Shown: in pieces, positions 1-10,010 of the stretch | Position numbering within the stretch: position 1 is the first letter of the stretch | Layout of the letters: every line of letters begins with the position of its first letter | Source of the DNA: Spisula solida | Lineage: Eukaryota; Mollusca; Bivalvia; Venerida; Mactridae | Assembly (NCBI GenBank): GCA_947247005.1 | Contig: OX365950.1 | Location: forward strand, 13,156,720-13,220,719 | Length of the DNA: 64,000 nt | Direction of reading: 5' to 3' | Position numbers and translations under genes: made by a program | The notes under the pieces: model-generated | What the model saw: the letters and a program-made list of their open reading frames with translations, nothing else | Told to the model about the DNA's origin: nothing | Database searches by the model: none

Positions 1-160
1 ATACTTTTGAAACGATGTTTAAAACTTGTGCTAGAGATAAAGACATTGAGCGTCTGCTTTAGATAAGGATAATATTTAAAGTTTGTTAAAGTTAAACATG
101 TAATTTATAAACATTGACTTATGTGCGGAAGAAATGGATCATCCTAATATATATACATAC

Positions 161-281
161 CTCTCACTCCAGTAGTTTGTGGTGGCAGTGCTCCATTGAA
201 AGAATGCAGTTGACTTTGAGCATACGGAAACGTGTCAGAAAGCGCTTCAGTAATTGCTTGAATGTCTGGCCCGAGGTAAGT
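161..281 (-). CDS. EEP-family secreted enzyme, exon 3 (partial gene)
   Basis: Third recognisable coding exon of a minus-strand gene that continues beyond the left edge. Read on the minus strand, it is preceded by the acceptor TTATTCAG, is open for 121 nt (40 codons plus one base) and ends at the donor GAGAG/GTATGT. It begins TYLGPDIQAI and contains DTFPYAQSQLHS and a Gly-rich end. The previous exon ends in phase 0 with the catalytic-type motif CLQE, so the join gives CLQE-TYLGPDIQAI, matching the way EEP (DNase I-like) domains continue from their metal-binding Glu to a helix and an FPY segment. The catalytic His, Asp and Asn of the C-terminal half would lie outside the window, so substrate (nucleic acid, phospholipid or phosphoester) cannot be assigned. 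A plus-strand reading frame covers the same bases but lacks any family likeness. Confidence 0.82.
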
Positions 282-1474
282 CTGAATAACATGTGATAAT
301 GTGTATTTCCTATTTAGTCACCAACTTGCACTAATATATTATACACAAAAACAGTATGTCTTCTAAAATAAGCAAATAAATAACACATCGCACTTAGCTG
401 CTTAAAACAAGTGACTGTTACTTCAGACGTATTTGGTATGGATTTGAAATAATATAATATAAATAGTGAAGATATGTTATAAGCTGACCCCCGACCTTCT
501 AGATTGCTATACGCATAATCAAAAAGTATATATTTTGTCTTTACCTAAATTTTATAACCTTAATTAGCCTCGGTTGTATGTTTCTTTTATGAGCGGGGAG
601 TACCACGAAGACGCTTAAGGCGTATAATACAATAATAAGTCTTAAGGACTAATAGATCATTCGCACAATTTATTTATCACATCGATTCCATACTCTTACT
701 CTCATACACAGGGGCTCGCTTAATAAAAAGGTTCACAGATGGCTTAATTTGGCCCGGAATTTGTCAAAAAATATAAAAGCATGTCCCTATAAGTATGTCC
801 ACATATTCTATTATACGAGGGCTGATCCAGAATTACGTGGATTTTTCCTCTAATTCAATAACAGTTATATTTACAGATACAAATCTGTGGACAGTGTAAT
901 ATTTGTACTTATTGTACAAGTATACCAAATTTCATTCGGATATGGTCATCAATAACGTACATACATACAGCGTCTGTAAGAGAGTATGGTTATTAATCGT
1001 AGGGTAGCTCAGAAATGATGTATGACGTCACCTTCACGCATGTACCATTTCATGATGCTTTTGAACACTGTTATTTTCCCTATCCCATTATGCTCTTATT
1101 TTATGCACATTTAATCGTCCTACCATTATTTGCTTAACTGTACCTTTACCAGCTTTGGAAGATAAAATTTTTCTACTTATATCACGGGTGGTTGATTATA
1201 AATGAAATCTTGTGACGTCATAATTCACGTTAATTATAAAATGACAACAGTAACATCTACATTCATAGCATGGCGAATGTACTGAATTTAACCTTGAAGT
1301 TTCACCCAGTTGTCGATACGATATTAGACAACATGATGACATATTTCTGAATTTTTAATTGAAGAAACACAGTAACAATCAGCAATGATTAACAAGTTTT
1401 ACTGAACAAATATATGTTGATCCGCGAAAGCATTTATGTGTTGCTACGGTAGCATATGACTGTTAATGCAAATA

Positions 1475-2777
1475 CGAGGGTTGTTCAAATTGGAATGCAA
1501 GTGATGCTATATATTTCTTGTATCAATGATTTTTTAACAATAGTGAGCTGTATATCAAAGATAAATGTATTAGCTTTAAATTGATACCTCAGATTTTAAA
1601 ATCCGTTCAGTGTAGCTGTAACAATATGTCAATTAACACTGTCTACTCGTGTATACTAATGCTTAAATTATTTGGAAAATGTCACTTTTTTCTAACCAAA
1701 TTCGGTCCAATTTAAAAATCGGTGTTTTCTTAATGTGGGAGCAAATACAATATTTAAAATAATTTGTATGATCAAATGGTGTCATGTAGTGTCTTATTCA
1801 GCAGCTACTTGATAGTTTAAGAAATTTAAAAGTGGTGTAATTTTATTTTGAAATGAACCTCTTGCACGCCATCCAAATACCTCAACATACTACCAAAGGG
1901 TTGCGAACATCAAATATCTTTCAGAAAATGGTTGAGTATTCACAATTAGGCAAATAGCTCAATGTGTTAACACATCATTAGGAGCTATTCATACAATTAT
2001 CAAGCATATTACAAAAATTCGGACAAAAGGTATAGTTTGGATACCCCTATCTGTTTGGGACGCCAGCACATGTGTCCTTGCAAACTGTCAAAAAGAAATT
2101 GCAACCAATTTCTAGATAAAAAGAGTTTGCTAATGTTTTGACCATAAAAGGGACATGGGTTCATTTTGTCACCCATGCGACATATCCATAAACAAATATG
2201 GGCCAGCAAAGACAAAACAAAAGTGTGCATTGCAAAATGCAACGTGGGCGCCTGCAGAAATGTTCACATTTTTCGGTATGAACGAAGTTTCTACCATTAA
2301 ATTTGATGTATAAAATGGACAATGGGTAAATACAAAGCTTTACAAAGGTAAATTTCATTAGAAATTGAAGAAATACTCCGACAATCGCTGCCAAGCCACA
2401 TGTTTGAAGGATGGCATGCTATTACAGGGCAATGGGCCCCACCTTCAGCAGTCATTAACTCGACTTTTTGAGAAGCGTGAATGTTCTTGAACATTCCGAC
2501 CATCCTTATTTGTCAAGCATGTCAAGCATTGTCCCTTGTGATCTTTATTTGTTTCAAACAACTCTTAAATGCATTGTCGGAAAATATATCAGGTATGTTA
2601 AGATCTCGGTTTGGCTCATGTCCAGTATATGTACAGTGTAATAACAACAAAATCGAATGAAACTTCGCATACATATCGAAGATGGATACTGCAATGGGAT
2701 CAATGGCTTGTTTAATTAGAATCTATCAAGAATAAATTGCTATGGTCTTAGTTGCATTCCAATTTGAACAACCCTAG
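1475..2777 (+). mobile_element. Mariner element nested inside another
   Basis: About 28 bp at each end are near-perfect inverted repeats (left starts CGAGGGTTGTTCAAATTGGA; right, reversed, CTAGGGTTGTTCAAATTGGA). TA dinucleotides flank it at 1473-1474 and 2778-2779. At 1303 bp it has the canonical length of a full mariner element. It carries a plus-strand transposase relic. The higher end similarity than in the surrounding element fits a younger insertion. Confidence 0.88.
1944..2640 (+). pseudogene. Mariner transposase relic (DD34D type)
   Basis: The plus-strand frame is broken by several stops but keeps family landmarks in the right order. Near 1979-2030 it reads GAIHTIIKHITKIRTKGIVW, corresponding to the linker between the DNA-binding helices and the catalytic core of mariner transposases. 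Near 2492-2590 it reads HPYLS then PCDLYLF then LKCIVGK, corresponding to the block around the third catalytic Asp. Between them lie decayed core segments. In-frame stops and altered residues around the first two catalytic positions mean it cannot encode an active enzyme. The minus-strand open frames over the same bases are shadows. Confidence 0.75.
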
Positions 2778-4024
2778 TACATGTTTTTCTCGATATACAT
2801 TGTATGTTGTGATTTATGTCAATAAAAGATAAAAACCGCTTTTGGATAATTTTCATACCGATATGACCTAAAATAAACTTTTTAGAGCAAAAGTCCACGT
2901 CACCCCTCGCACAAATATAAGTAGTGGAATGTATTTATTATATAGTTAATGAACATAGGCTGTTGATTATATATAGGTTACACAGTTGCAATGAACATAG
3001 ACAGTTGAATGTATTGGTTATAGAGTTGAATTAAACATGAATAGTTGAATGGGCTGAATTGGCTATGCAAATGAAATTGACATACTATTAGACAGTTGAT
3101 TTAATTGGCCAGGTATATCTTTAAGGTTTATGTTTATGTCAGATATTTCCCGCGATGCGGGTTGGTTGTGTCAGTTATACAGATTTTTATGGTTCATTAG
3201 AATGTGACTGGTTCGCAAATGTGTATCAGAAAGGGGTTCAATGCCATCGTATGTATATCGAATACAATGGACAATACTATAAGGTGGAGAAAACATATTT
3301 TGCGGAATGACGTTCTTACCTCGACGTCACTGTGCGCCTCACTTGCATACGATGTGTATTAATAATGTTAGCAGAAAAATAATTAATTGCACGACACATT
3401 TTCATGAAATTCCGGATATCTGCTAAGAGCAGATTTATTAATCATAAGTGAAAATTTGAAACTAAACATATGAGTACATTTTGTGTAATAAGCAAAGTCC
3501 ACGATTTACTGGGACAACCCTCGTAGTCGTAATTATTGTATGTGCAAATGTAATAAGTTTTGAAAACATTTGATATTTTCGATTTTTATTTATATTTTAA
3601 AAATAATTATAATGAAATGTGATACTATTTAGAACAGATTATGTGAAGAATTGACCAACATCGCATTAATGACATGCTAGTTACGGTCACGTCAAATAAC
3701 GTTTGAATGACGTTTACGACGCCAAGCTAAATTTTTTTTTAAACTGGCGTCTGCAAAAACAGCTGTGACATCCTTAAAATTCTAGATATGAACAAAGTTG
3801 GTTGTAATTTGTCTTCATTATGATAAATCTTTTTAGTTTTGAAAAATCTCAAAAGCAAAATTTGTCAAAATAGCAGATTTTTACTTGAGATTGATTCATA
3901 AGTTTTCATGCCTTCGAACGAAATATGTTAATGTGCAAAATAATGTATACCATTTAGTGAAAGAAAAAAGGAATGCGTGTCGTTATAGTCTGAGCATCTA
4001 CAAGGCAGTCCAGAAGACGGCTAT

Positions 4025-5687
4025 AATCCCCCGCCGCATTAATGAACAGTGAAATTGTCCAATAAGTTACACATTTGCTATGAGTTCATGCAATTTGGCC
4101 CAGGAGTTAACAAATTAAGGAGCGGATAGGAAAAAAAGGTTCAAACATTTGACCTTTTAACTGTGACCTTGCCCTTGAACCGTCATGGTTGGAATGTGGG
4201 GTCAGTATGTCATCTTTTTTAATTACACATTTGGTATCAGTTTCATGCAATTCGGCCCAGGCGTTAACAAGTTACGCAGAGGACACGACATGTTAGATTT
4301 AAACATTTGAACTGTGACCTTGACCCCGCATGGTTGAAATGTTGGTTCTGCATGTCGGCTTTATTAGATATACATTTGGTAAGAGTTTCATGCCATTCGG
4401 CCTAGCCGTTAAAAAGTTAAAGAGCGAATATAAAATGTAAGATTAAAACATTTGGCCTTGAACTGTGACCTTGACCTTGAACCAGCATGGTTGGAATGTG
4501 GGTTATGCACGTCGTCATCATTAGTTACATATTTGGTATCAGTTTCATGCAATTCGTCCCAGGCATTAAAAGGTTATGGAGAGGACACGTAATGAAAGGT
4601 TCAAACTTTTGACCTTAAATTGTGACCTTGACCTTGAACCGGCATGGTGGGATATGGATTCGGCAGGTCGTCTTTGTTAGTTACACATTTGGTATGAGTT
4701 TCATGCAATTCGGACCAGGCATTAAAATGTTATGGAACGGACACGAATGTAAGATTCAAACATTTGATCTTAAATTGTGACCTTGACCTTGAACCGGCAT
4801 GGTGGGATATGGATTCGGCAGGTCGTCTTTATTAGTTACACATTTGGTATGAGTTTCATGCAATTCGGACCAGGCATTAAAATGTTATGGAACGGACACG
4901 AATGTAAGATTCAAACATTTGATCTTGAATTGTGACCTTGACCTTAAACCGGCATGGTTGGACTGTGGGTTCTGCACGTCGTCTTCAATAATTACTCATT
5001 AAGTATGAGCTTCATGCAATACGGCCCAGGCATTAAAAAGTTATGGAACGGACACGAAATGTAAGTTTAAACCTTTGACCTTGAATGGTGACCTTGACCT
5101 TGAACCGGCATGGTTGGAATGTTGGTTCTGCGCGTCGCCCAGGCATTATAAAGTTAAGAAACGGACACGAAATGTAAGATTTAAACCTTTGACCTTGAAT
5201 TGTGACCTTGACCTTGAACCGGCATGGTTGGAATGTTGGTTCTGCGCGTCGCCCAGGCATTAAAAAGTTAAGAAACGGACACGAAATGTAAGATTGGAAA
5301 CTTTGACCTTGAATTGTGACCATTACCTTGAACCGGCATGGTTGGAATGTTGGTTCTGCGTGTCGCCTTTTCAGTTTAACATTTGGTATGAGTTTTATGC
5401 AATATGACCAAGGCATTAAAAAGTTAGAGAGCGGCCACGAAATGTAAGATTCAAACATTTGACCTTGAATTGTGCCCTTGACCTTGAACCAGCATGGTTG
5501 GAATGTGGGTTCGATCTACACGTCGTCTTTATTAGTTACACGTTTGGTGTGAGTTTCATTCAATACGGCCAAGGCATTAAAAAGTTAGAGAGCGGACACG
5601 ATTTTGTTACGGACGGACGAACGGACGGATGCACACACGGACGGAGACCATTCTTATAATCCCCTCCCACTTCGTGGCGGGGGATTA
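4025..5687. mobile_element. TIR transposon with internal tandem repeats
   Basis: The left end TAATCCCCCGCCGC and right end, reversed, TAATCCCCCGCCACG form inverted termini; the right end also folds on itself (5656-5687). The interior is about ten diverged tandem copies of a 110-165 bp unit, each with a GACCTTGACCTTGAACC core, a CGGCATGGTTGGAATG block and a TTCATGCAATTCGGCC block. Just before the right end is an ACGGACGGACG-rich tract. This layout is common among mollusc non-autonomous DNA elements. I see no transposase. Open frames here (for example 5033-5458 minus) only reflect the repeat. Confidence 0.72.
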
Positions 5688-5764
5688 AAGATTGAATTAT
5701 CCTCTTAAGTGAAATTTTATCAAAATTCCATACATGAACATTAAACCAAGTGCATTTTAAATAC

Positions 5765-5905
5765 CTCTTGAAGACATACGACACAGGCGTCAGTAGTTTT
5801 CAAATAATCAATCAAGGCATCGCGTCTTTCTTCTCGGTTTTCGTCAATGGGTAAATTTTTTGATAACCACGAACTGTCTGATAAAAAGGCATTGTACGTA
5901 AGGGT
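5765..5905 (-). CDS. EEP-family secreted enzyme, exon 2
   Basis: A 141-nt (47-codon) phase-0 exon on the minus strand lies between the acceptor TTTCATTTCAG and the donor CAAGAG/GTATTT. It begins TLTYNAFLSDSSW, followed by ENREERRDALIDYLKTTDA and CVVCLQE. The TYN Asn and the LQE Glu are the two N-terminal metal/active-site positions of the endonuclease/exonuclease/phosphatase (DNase I-like) superfamily, and their spacing with an intervening RR-x-A-L helix is typical. It joins in frame to exon 1 (KKPFK-TLTYNAF) and exon 3 (CLQE-TYLGPD). Sphingomyelinase-like, DNase I-like and inositol-phosphatase-like members share these motifs, so the exact subfamily is left open. It is identified from motifs only. 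Confidence 0.88.
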
Positions 5906-6118
5906 CTGAAATGAAACAAGTGATAAAATGTGTAAACCGCCTGACAGTTACAAGGTCAGTTAAGGTTAGATAAAATTTAACTGAATAAATACACTTATCA
6001 CATTTTGTAAGTGTGCATGTATATATTTACCAATTTCTCGTTCAATACGTGTTTGATCTTAATGAAAGTTTTATCACATGTAGCCAGAATAGGTTGAATG
6101 ACATTTCAATTGGTTAAA

Positions 6119-6310
6119 TCATAATCGGGTCGAAAATCTCGTAACCATAATAAACAGATGATGACAACAACAAAAGTTAAGGTTACATATCTTGTGCCGT
6201 GTGCCCTTCTGGTTTGTCAGGTTGGTAGCTCTGTCTGCTTTGCTGATGAAGTTCGTTTTGAGGTGTCTATGCTTATCACGGAGAGTGATATAAAGAAAAC
6301 AATTTAGGTT
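6119..6310 (-). repeat. Inverted copy of a dispersed repeat (left arm)
   Basis: On the minus strand it reads CCTAAATTGTTTTCTTTATA, then TCTCCGTGATAAGCATAGACA, a CAGACAGAGCTACCAACCTGA-like block and a GTCATCATCTGTTTATTATGG block. The same blocks occur in the same order on the plus strand at 7222-7660, with extra sequence in the middle of that copy. The left arm therefore looks like an inverted, internally shortened relative. Confidence 0.6.
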
Positions 6311-7221
6311 TACAAACACCAGCTTTTCCTTATTAAGGTGGTACATGCGCCTTTTATATAAAGATGGAATTTTCTAAGAAACTTTTTTCAAACGACAGAA
6401 AACTCATCTAAAACGTAATTGAAATTAAATAAAATGACATAGTTTTCTAATGTCCTACGATTGTATTTTGTTCATTCTATCTTTTCGTACATACATGACA
6501 TAATCAGATTCATTTTAAAATTTGCATTATATTACATATTTTTAAGCAATGAATTATGTTGTACGTGTACATCGGTTTTTCCTTTTCATATAAACTCAGA
6601 TTCCGGCTTCCTGACGAACAAATTGAGTATGTCTTCATAATAAATAGTTACCCCACCTACTTGCAATAATATTTTAAAAACAAGTAGTTTTTAATTAAAA
6701 TTTGGAGCTATTCACCAAAAAGTACTATTTTTGCATAAATTAACCTAATCTGCATATTGGAATGAAATAATATTTTGAAACATATCTTCAAAGTGTAGTT
6801 TATTCATATAACTAAATCATGCAGTATACATTTTATACAAGCTGATGCAATTAAACAATTTGTAGTGACTTAGTGTTCACCTATATACATATAATTTCAA
6901 ATTTTGCCGTTCCCCTACAGCCTCTTTGTTATACATGTATGCAAAATAGAAAACGTTACAAATATTAACATTGTGCACCATAATTATGTTTATTATCAAT
7001 TATTTGCGTTTATATGGCAAAATTCCTGATTACTCTTACATGTATTTCAAAATTATCTTACTTCACTCGTTTGACTTTGTCATATAATAAAAACACAAGA
7101 TAATGCGTTTTTCCCCAACAACATGGTGGCTTTTAACTTTTAAAAATACATTTTGAAATTAATGGTGAAGGTGATGTAACCCGTCACAAATTGCCTTTTT
7201 GGGGCAAAAATGCGCAATTAT

Positions 7222-7660
7222 AAACCTAAATTGGGCTTTATTTTGATCATTGTTTTCTTTTTGTCTGTCTCCGTGATAAGTACACATACTTGAAAAAGAT
7301 AATATTAAGTCAGACAGGGAAGGCAGCACTCAACCAACCCAACCAGTCAAGCACTGAAAACATAAAAAAGGCACAATGCCCAACCAAACAGGTAACAGAA
7401 CCGTCCAAGTCCAATTCGTCGACAAGCAGAATGAACGAGTTTTTCAGTAACCAAAAAGTTGAATACTCAAGCAGAATGACTCAGTTCCAACAATTCCAAC
7501 AGCAAAACGGCTGCAACACTAAGTCTCAGTCGTCAAACGTCCCAAAAAGTTGAATACCTAACAAGCACCACATGAACACACGACAATATTGTGCGACATT
7601 ATCTTTTGCTGATGTCATCATTTGTTTATTCTGGTTTTGAAACTTGTAATCAGACCGTAA
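7222..7660 (+). repeat. Inverted copy of a dispersed repeat (right arm), with a Q/S/N-rich open frame
   Basis: The plus-strand partner of 6119-6310 starts CCTAAATTGGGC, continues through CTCCGTGATAAG and ends near GATGTCATCATTTGTTTATT. It contains an open frame, 7290-7553 (87 codons), of low complexity rich in Gln, Ser and Asn, with no domain I recognise. A related block (GAAGG-AGCACTAAAC, AGCACAGAAAACATATAAAA) is seen at 14150-14230, so the family has at least three members in this window. The frame is more likely repeat-derived than a host gene. Confidence 0.5.
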
Positions 7661-7747
7661 TAAGAAAATCAAACACGTATTAACCGAGCTGGGGTGAATA
7701 TATACATGCACACATAAAATATTAGTAAAGTATAATGGAAATTTTAC

Positions 7748-7861
7748 CTTGAAGGGTTTTTTCAAAGGACAAGTGGGATCCCTTCTCTTGCTTTCCGTGC
7801 TTGGTGGTAAGAAAGTTATCACAAGAAGTAATACTTTCAGTAAGCAAAGTGACCACACCAT
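7748..7861 (-). CDS. EEP-family secreted enzyme, exon 1 (start and signal peptide)
   Basis: First coding exon, 38 codons in phase 0, ending at the donor CTTCAAG/GTAAAA. The start at 7861 sits in an ideal Kozak context (CCACCATGG). The product opens with a clear secretory signal: MVWSLCLLKVLLLVITFLPP, then STES, a likely cleavage region, then the basic KRRDPTCPLKKPFK. An acceptor-like TTTCATTTCAG ends at 7920, so the exon probably begins at 7919 with about 58 nt of 5' UTR and an untranslated exon further upstream. An alternative upstream Met at 7939 lies before that acceptor and would bury the signal peptide, so I reject it. The signal implies export or lumenal location. The gene is transcribed leftwards, divergent from HERC2. 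Confidence 0.85.
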
Positions 7862-7919
7862 GGTGGACTTTTCTAAATTAACGTCTTCCTCGGGCTTTAT
7901 ATCTGCAATATGTCTTTCT

Positions 7920-9343
7920 CTGAAATGAAAAGTCAACAAAATTTTGTGTTTTTACGAAACATAAACAGCTTTTAAGAGAGAGGCAACATTTTAACGAAAA
8001 ACACAACAATTTTCTAATAAGCCTTTTTGGTTTTTCATTTTGGATTACAAGGGGCAAGCTTTGGTGGTTTTTATAAACATGACTGATTGTATTGTAGTCC
8101 AGTGTAGTACTCTATACTATTTATATCAATATAATCATGCACTGCAAGGTATAACCATTGGTGGTTTTCGGGAGGCGTTAGCCTCTCAATACGATCATTG
8201 CCCTTAATTTCTTAATGCAACCTGAACCGCCTTTAGGCTAAACAATGCGAATCCTCATTCAAGTACTTCCAGAAACTGTCAACATTCCCAATACTGCTAC
8301 ATACGAGGGTGATCAATATGTTCGTGGACTTTTCATCTAGCAAATTTGTTTTGTCAGGAAGGCTCAAAAGCAAACTTGCATTATTTAGTATAGGATATCT
8401 CCGACCGAATACACCTATGACATAGTTTTATTCATGTAATGAGTGCGTGAACAACACCTAGCTCCTTTCTGGACTCATATCTGACCCACTTTACACGATT
8501 AATTTACTTTTATTACAGAAATAAGTTATAAATAGCCAACTCTGGGATATATGGCGGAATAAAAATTGTCTCGTTGCGTTACTGGTCTTAAAACTCTGAA
8601 AATGCGGTTGACTTTACTCGGTAGCATTATCTCGATGTAGAAGGAATCACGACCTTACCAGTTAAGGGCGCAATTTCTAAAGAACTCCTTTCAAATGGAA
8701 TGAAATATTTATTGTTTTGTAATCTATACAAATCTATACCGTAAAGCGGATCACATCCGCAGGCCTTTCGGCATGCGTATAGTTCGCTATGACTAGTCAA
8801 GGGTTGGTATTTCAAAGTTATAAATTATATGATTGTATTTCCTGATGACGGCAAAATGCCGAAACGTTGACAATACAAGTTAATGAATTTCAACGCGTGT
8901 TTTTGTTGACATTTATCTCTAAAATTATAAGTTAGAATGCAATGATGTATATTTAATTATTATTTATATAATTTGCTTACACAAAATATCAGGAACTAAT
9001 CAGAATATATACAGTGTTGAACATGTATAGGCACAAATGAGAAGTCAATTACTAAATTTGTGAGGTTAACTAGCCAAAGTTTAAGCTTTAGTGGTACCAT
9101 ATTCACTTTCAATTTTATATAGCACGGATATATTGACCTGATCCTAACATCTATGCATGCATATATTTTGTGCAATATCGGTCTGGTTGTATTACACTTC
9201 GAGTGTCTACGTGATACTCCCAGCCTTTGAACTCATTCAACCAAGATTAAAATAGAAAATGTTCACCAATAAATCAGTCTAGACACATAGCCGGTATTAG
9301 TTACACAAATATCAAACATTTGACATGTAACTGTGGTTTCTAA
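7920..9343. other. Upstream region of the EEP gene, repeat fragments only
   Basis: No gene is recognised. At 8304-8330 there is a solitary mariner-like end (ACGAGGGTGATCAATATG then TTCGTGGAC) with no partner that I can find. At 8845-8865 there is a small hairpin, GACGGCAAAATGCCG, followed by AAACGTTGACAA, a motif I associate with 3' parts of some retroelements; the open frame at 8627-8815 (minus) is next to it and is not recognisable. The upstream non-coding exon of the EEP gene could be here, but I cannot point to it. Confidence 0.4.
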
Positions 9344-10010
9344 CCCAAACGAAAAAAAATGGGAAACAAAACACTGAAACAAAACACTAACAAAATACTA
9401 TGTTTTGTTGATGTTTTATTAGTGTAACAAATGACATGCAAATGAGCTAACAAAATACTAACAAAACACTAACAAAACACTGCTAACAAAATACCAACAA
9501 AACACTGATTTGCATATGAAGGGAATAAGTTTAACAAAACACTAACAAAACACTGTATGTTTTATTAGTGTTCCATTATTTTTCTTAAAGAAAACACTAA
9601 CAAAACATAGCTAACAAAATACTAACAAAATATAATATGCAAATGAGTTAACAAAATACTAACAAAACACTGCATCAAAATACCAACAAAACATAAACAA
9701 AACACTAACAAAATACTGAATATTTTGATAGTGTTTCATAATATAATCTGCAGAAAAGCACTTAAACATTAAAACGTATGTACAATCATGTATTCAGGAA
9801 ATTTAAGGTTCTTTTATTTTTAAACATAACTATTAAATATTATTTGAGATTTGACAAATACACATTGCAAAAGGTGGTCGAAGGCAAGCAATTCATATAT
9901 CACCAAACAAATACTGTAAACTGTATCAATTAACTCAAACAAAATATGTCCACCGTCATTTTGAAACTAAAATTTAGTCATTGTCTCTTTTCACATGGGA
10001 ATTCCTTCCT

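Larger units (their letters stand above)
816..3523. mobile_element. Mariner-like element, interrupted by a second mariner
   Basis: Ends are inverted: the left reads CGAGGGCTGATCCAG and the right, reverse-complemented, reads CGAGGGTTGTCCCAG, followed on both sides by matching CGTGGA-type sequence about 12 bases further in. Each end abuts a TA dinucleotide (814-815 and 3524-3525), the target duplication of Tc1/mariner elements. Without the nested copy at 1475-2777 the element would be about 1.4 kb, the usual mariner size. I see no convincing transposase motif in the outer parts, so it is a decayed or non-autonomous copy. It is older than the inner element, which is inserted into it. Confidence 0.75.
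282..5764 (-). other. Intron 2 of the EEP gene
   Basis: The span between exons 2 and 3 on the minus strand has GT/AG boundaries (GTATTT at the donor, TTATTCAG at the acceptor). It holds the nested mariner pair at 816-3523 and the tandem-repeat transposon at 4025-5687. In the remaining pieces (282-815, 3524-4024, 5688-5764) I see only AT-rich non-coding sequence. A mainly AT-rich tract at 3540-3620 follows the outer transposon. Confidence 0.75.
5906..7747 (-). other. Intron 1 of the EEP gene
   Basis: An intron with donor AAG/GTAAAA and acceptor CATTTCAG on the minus strand. It contains two inverted copies of one repeat family (6119-6310 and 7222-7660). The stretch 6311-7221 is AT-rich and I see no gene in it. 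Confidence 0.75.

Noticed and set aside
114..296. 60-codon plus-strand open frame
   Set aside because: It is the shadow of the minus-strand EEP exon, which has proper splice sites and family motifs.
5033..5458. 141-codon repetitive minus-strand frame
   Set aside because: Lies wholly in the tandem array of the 4025-5687 transposon.
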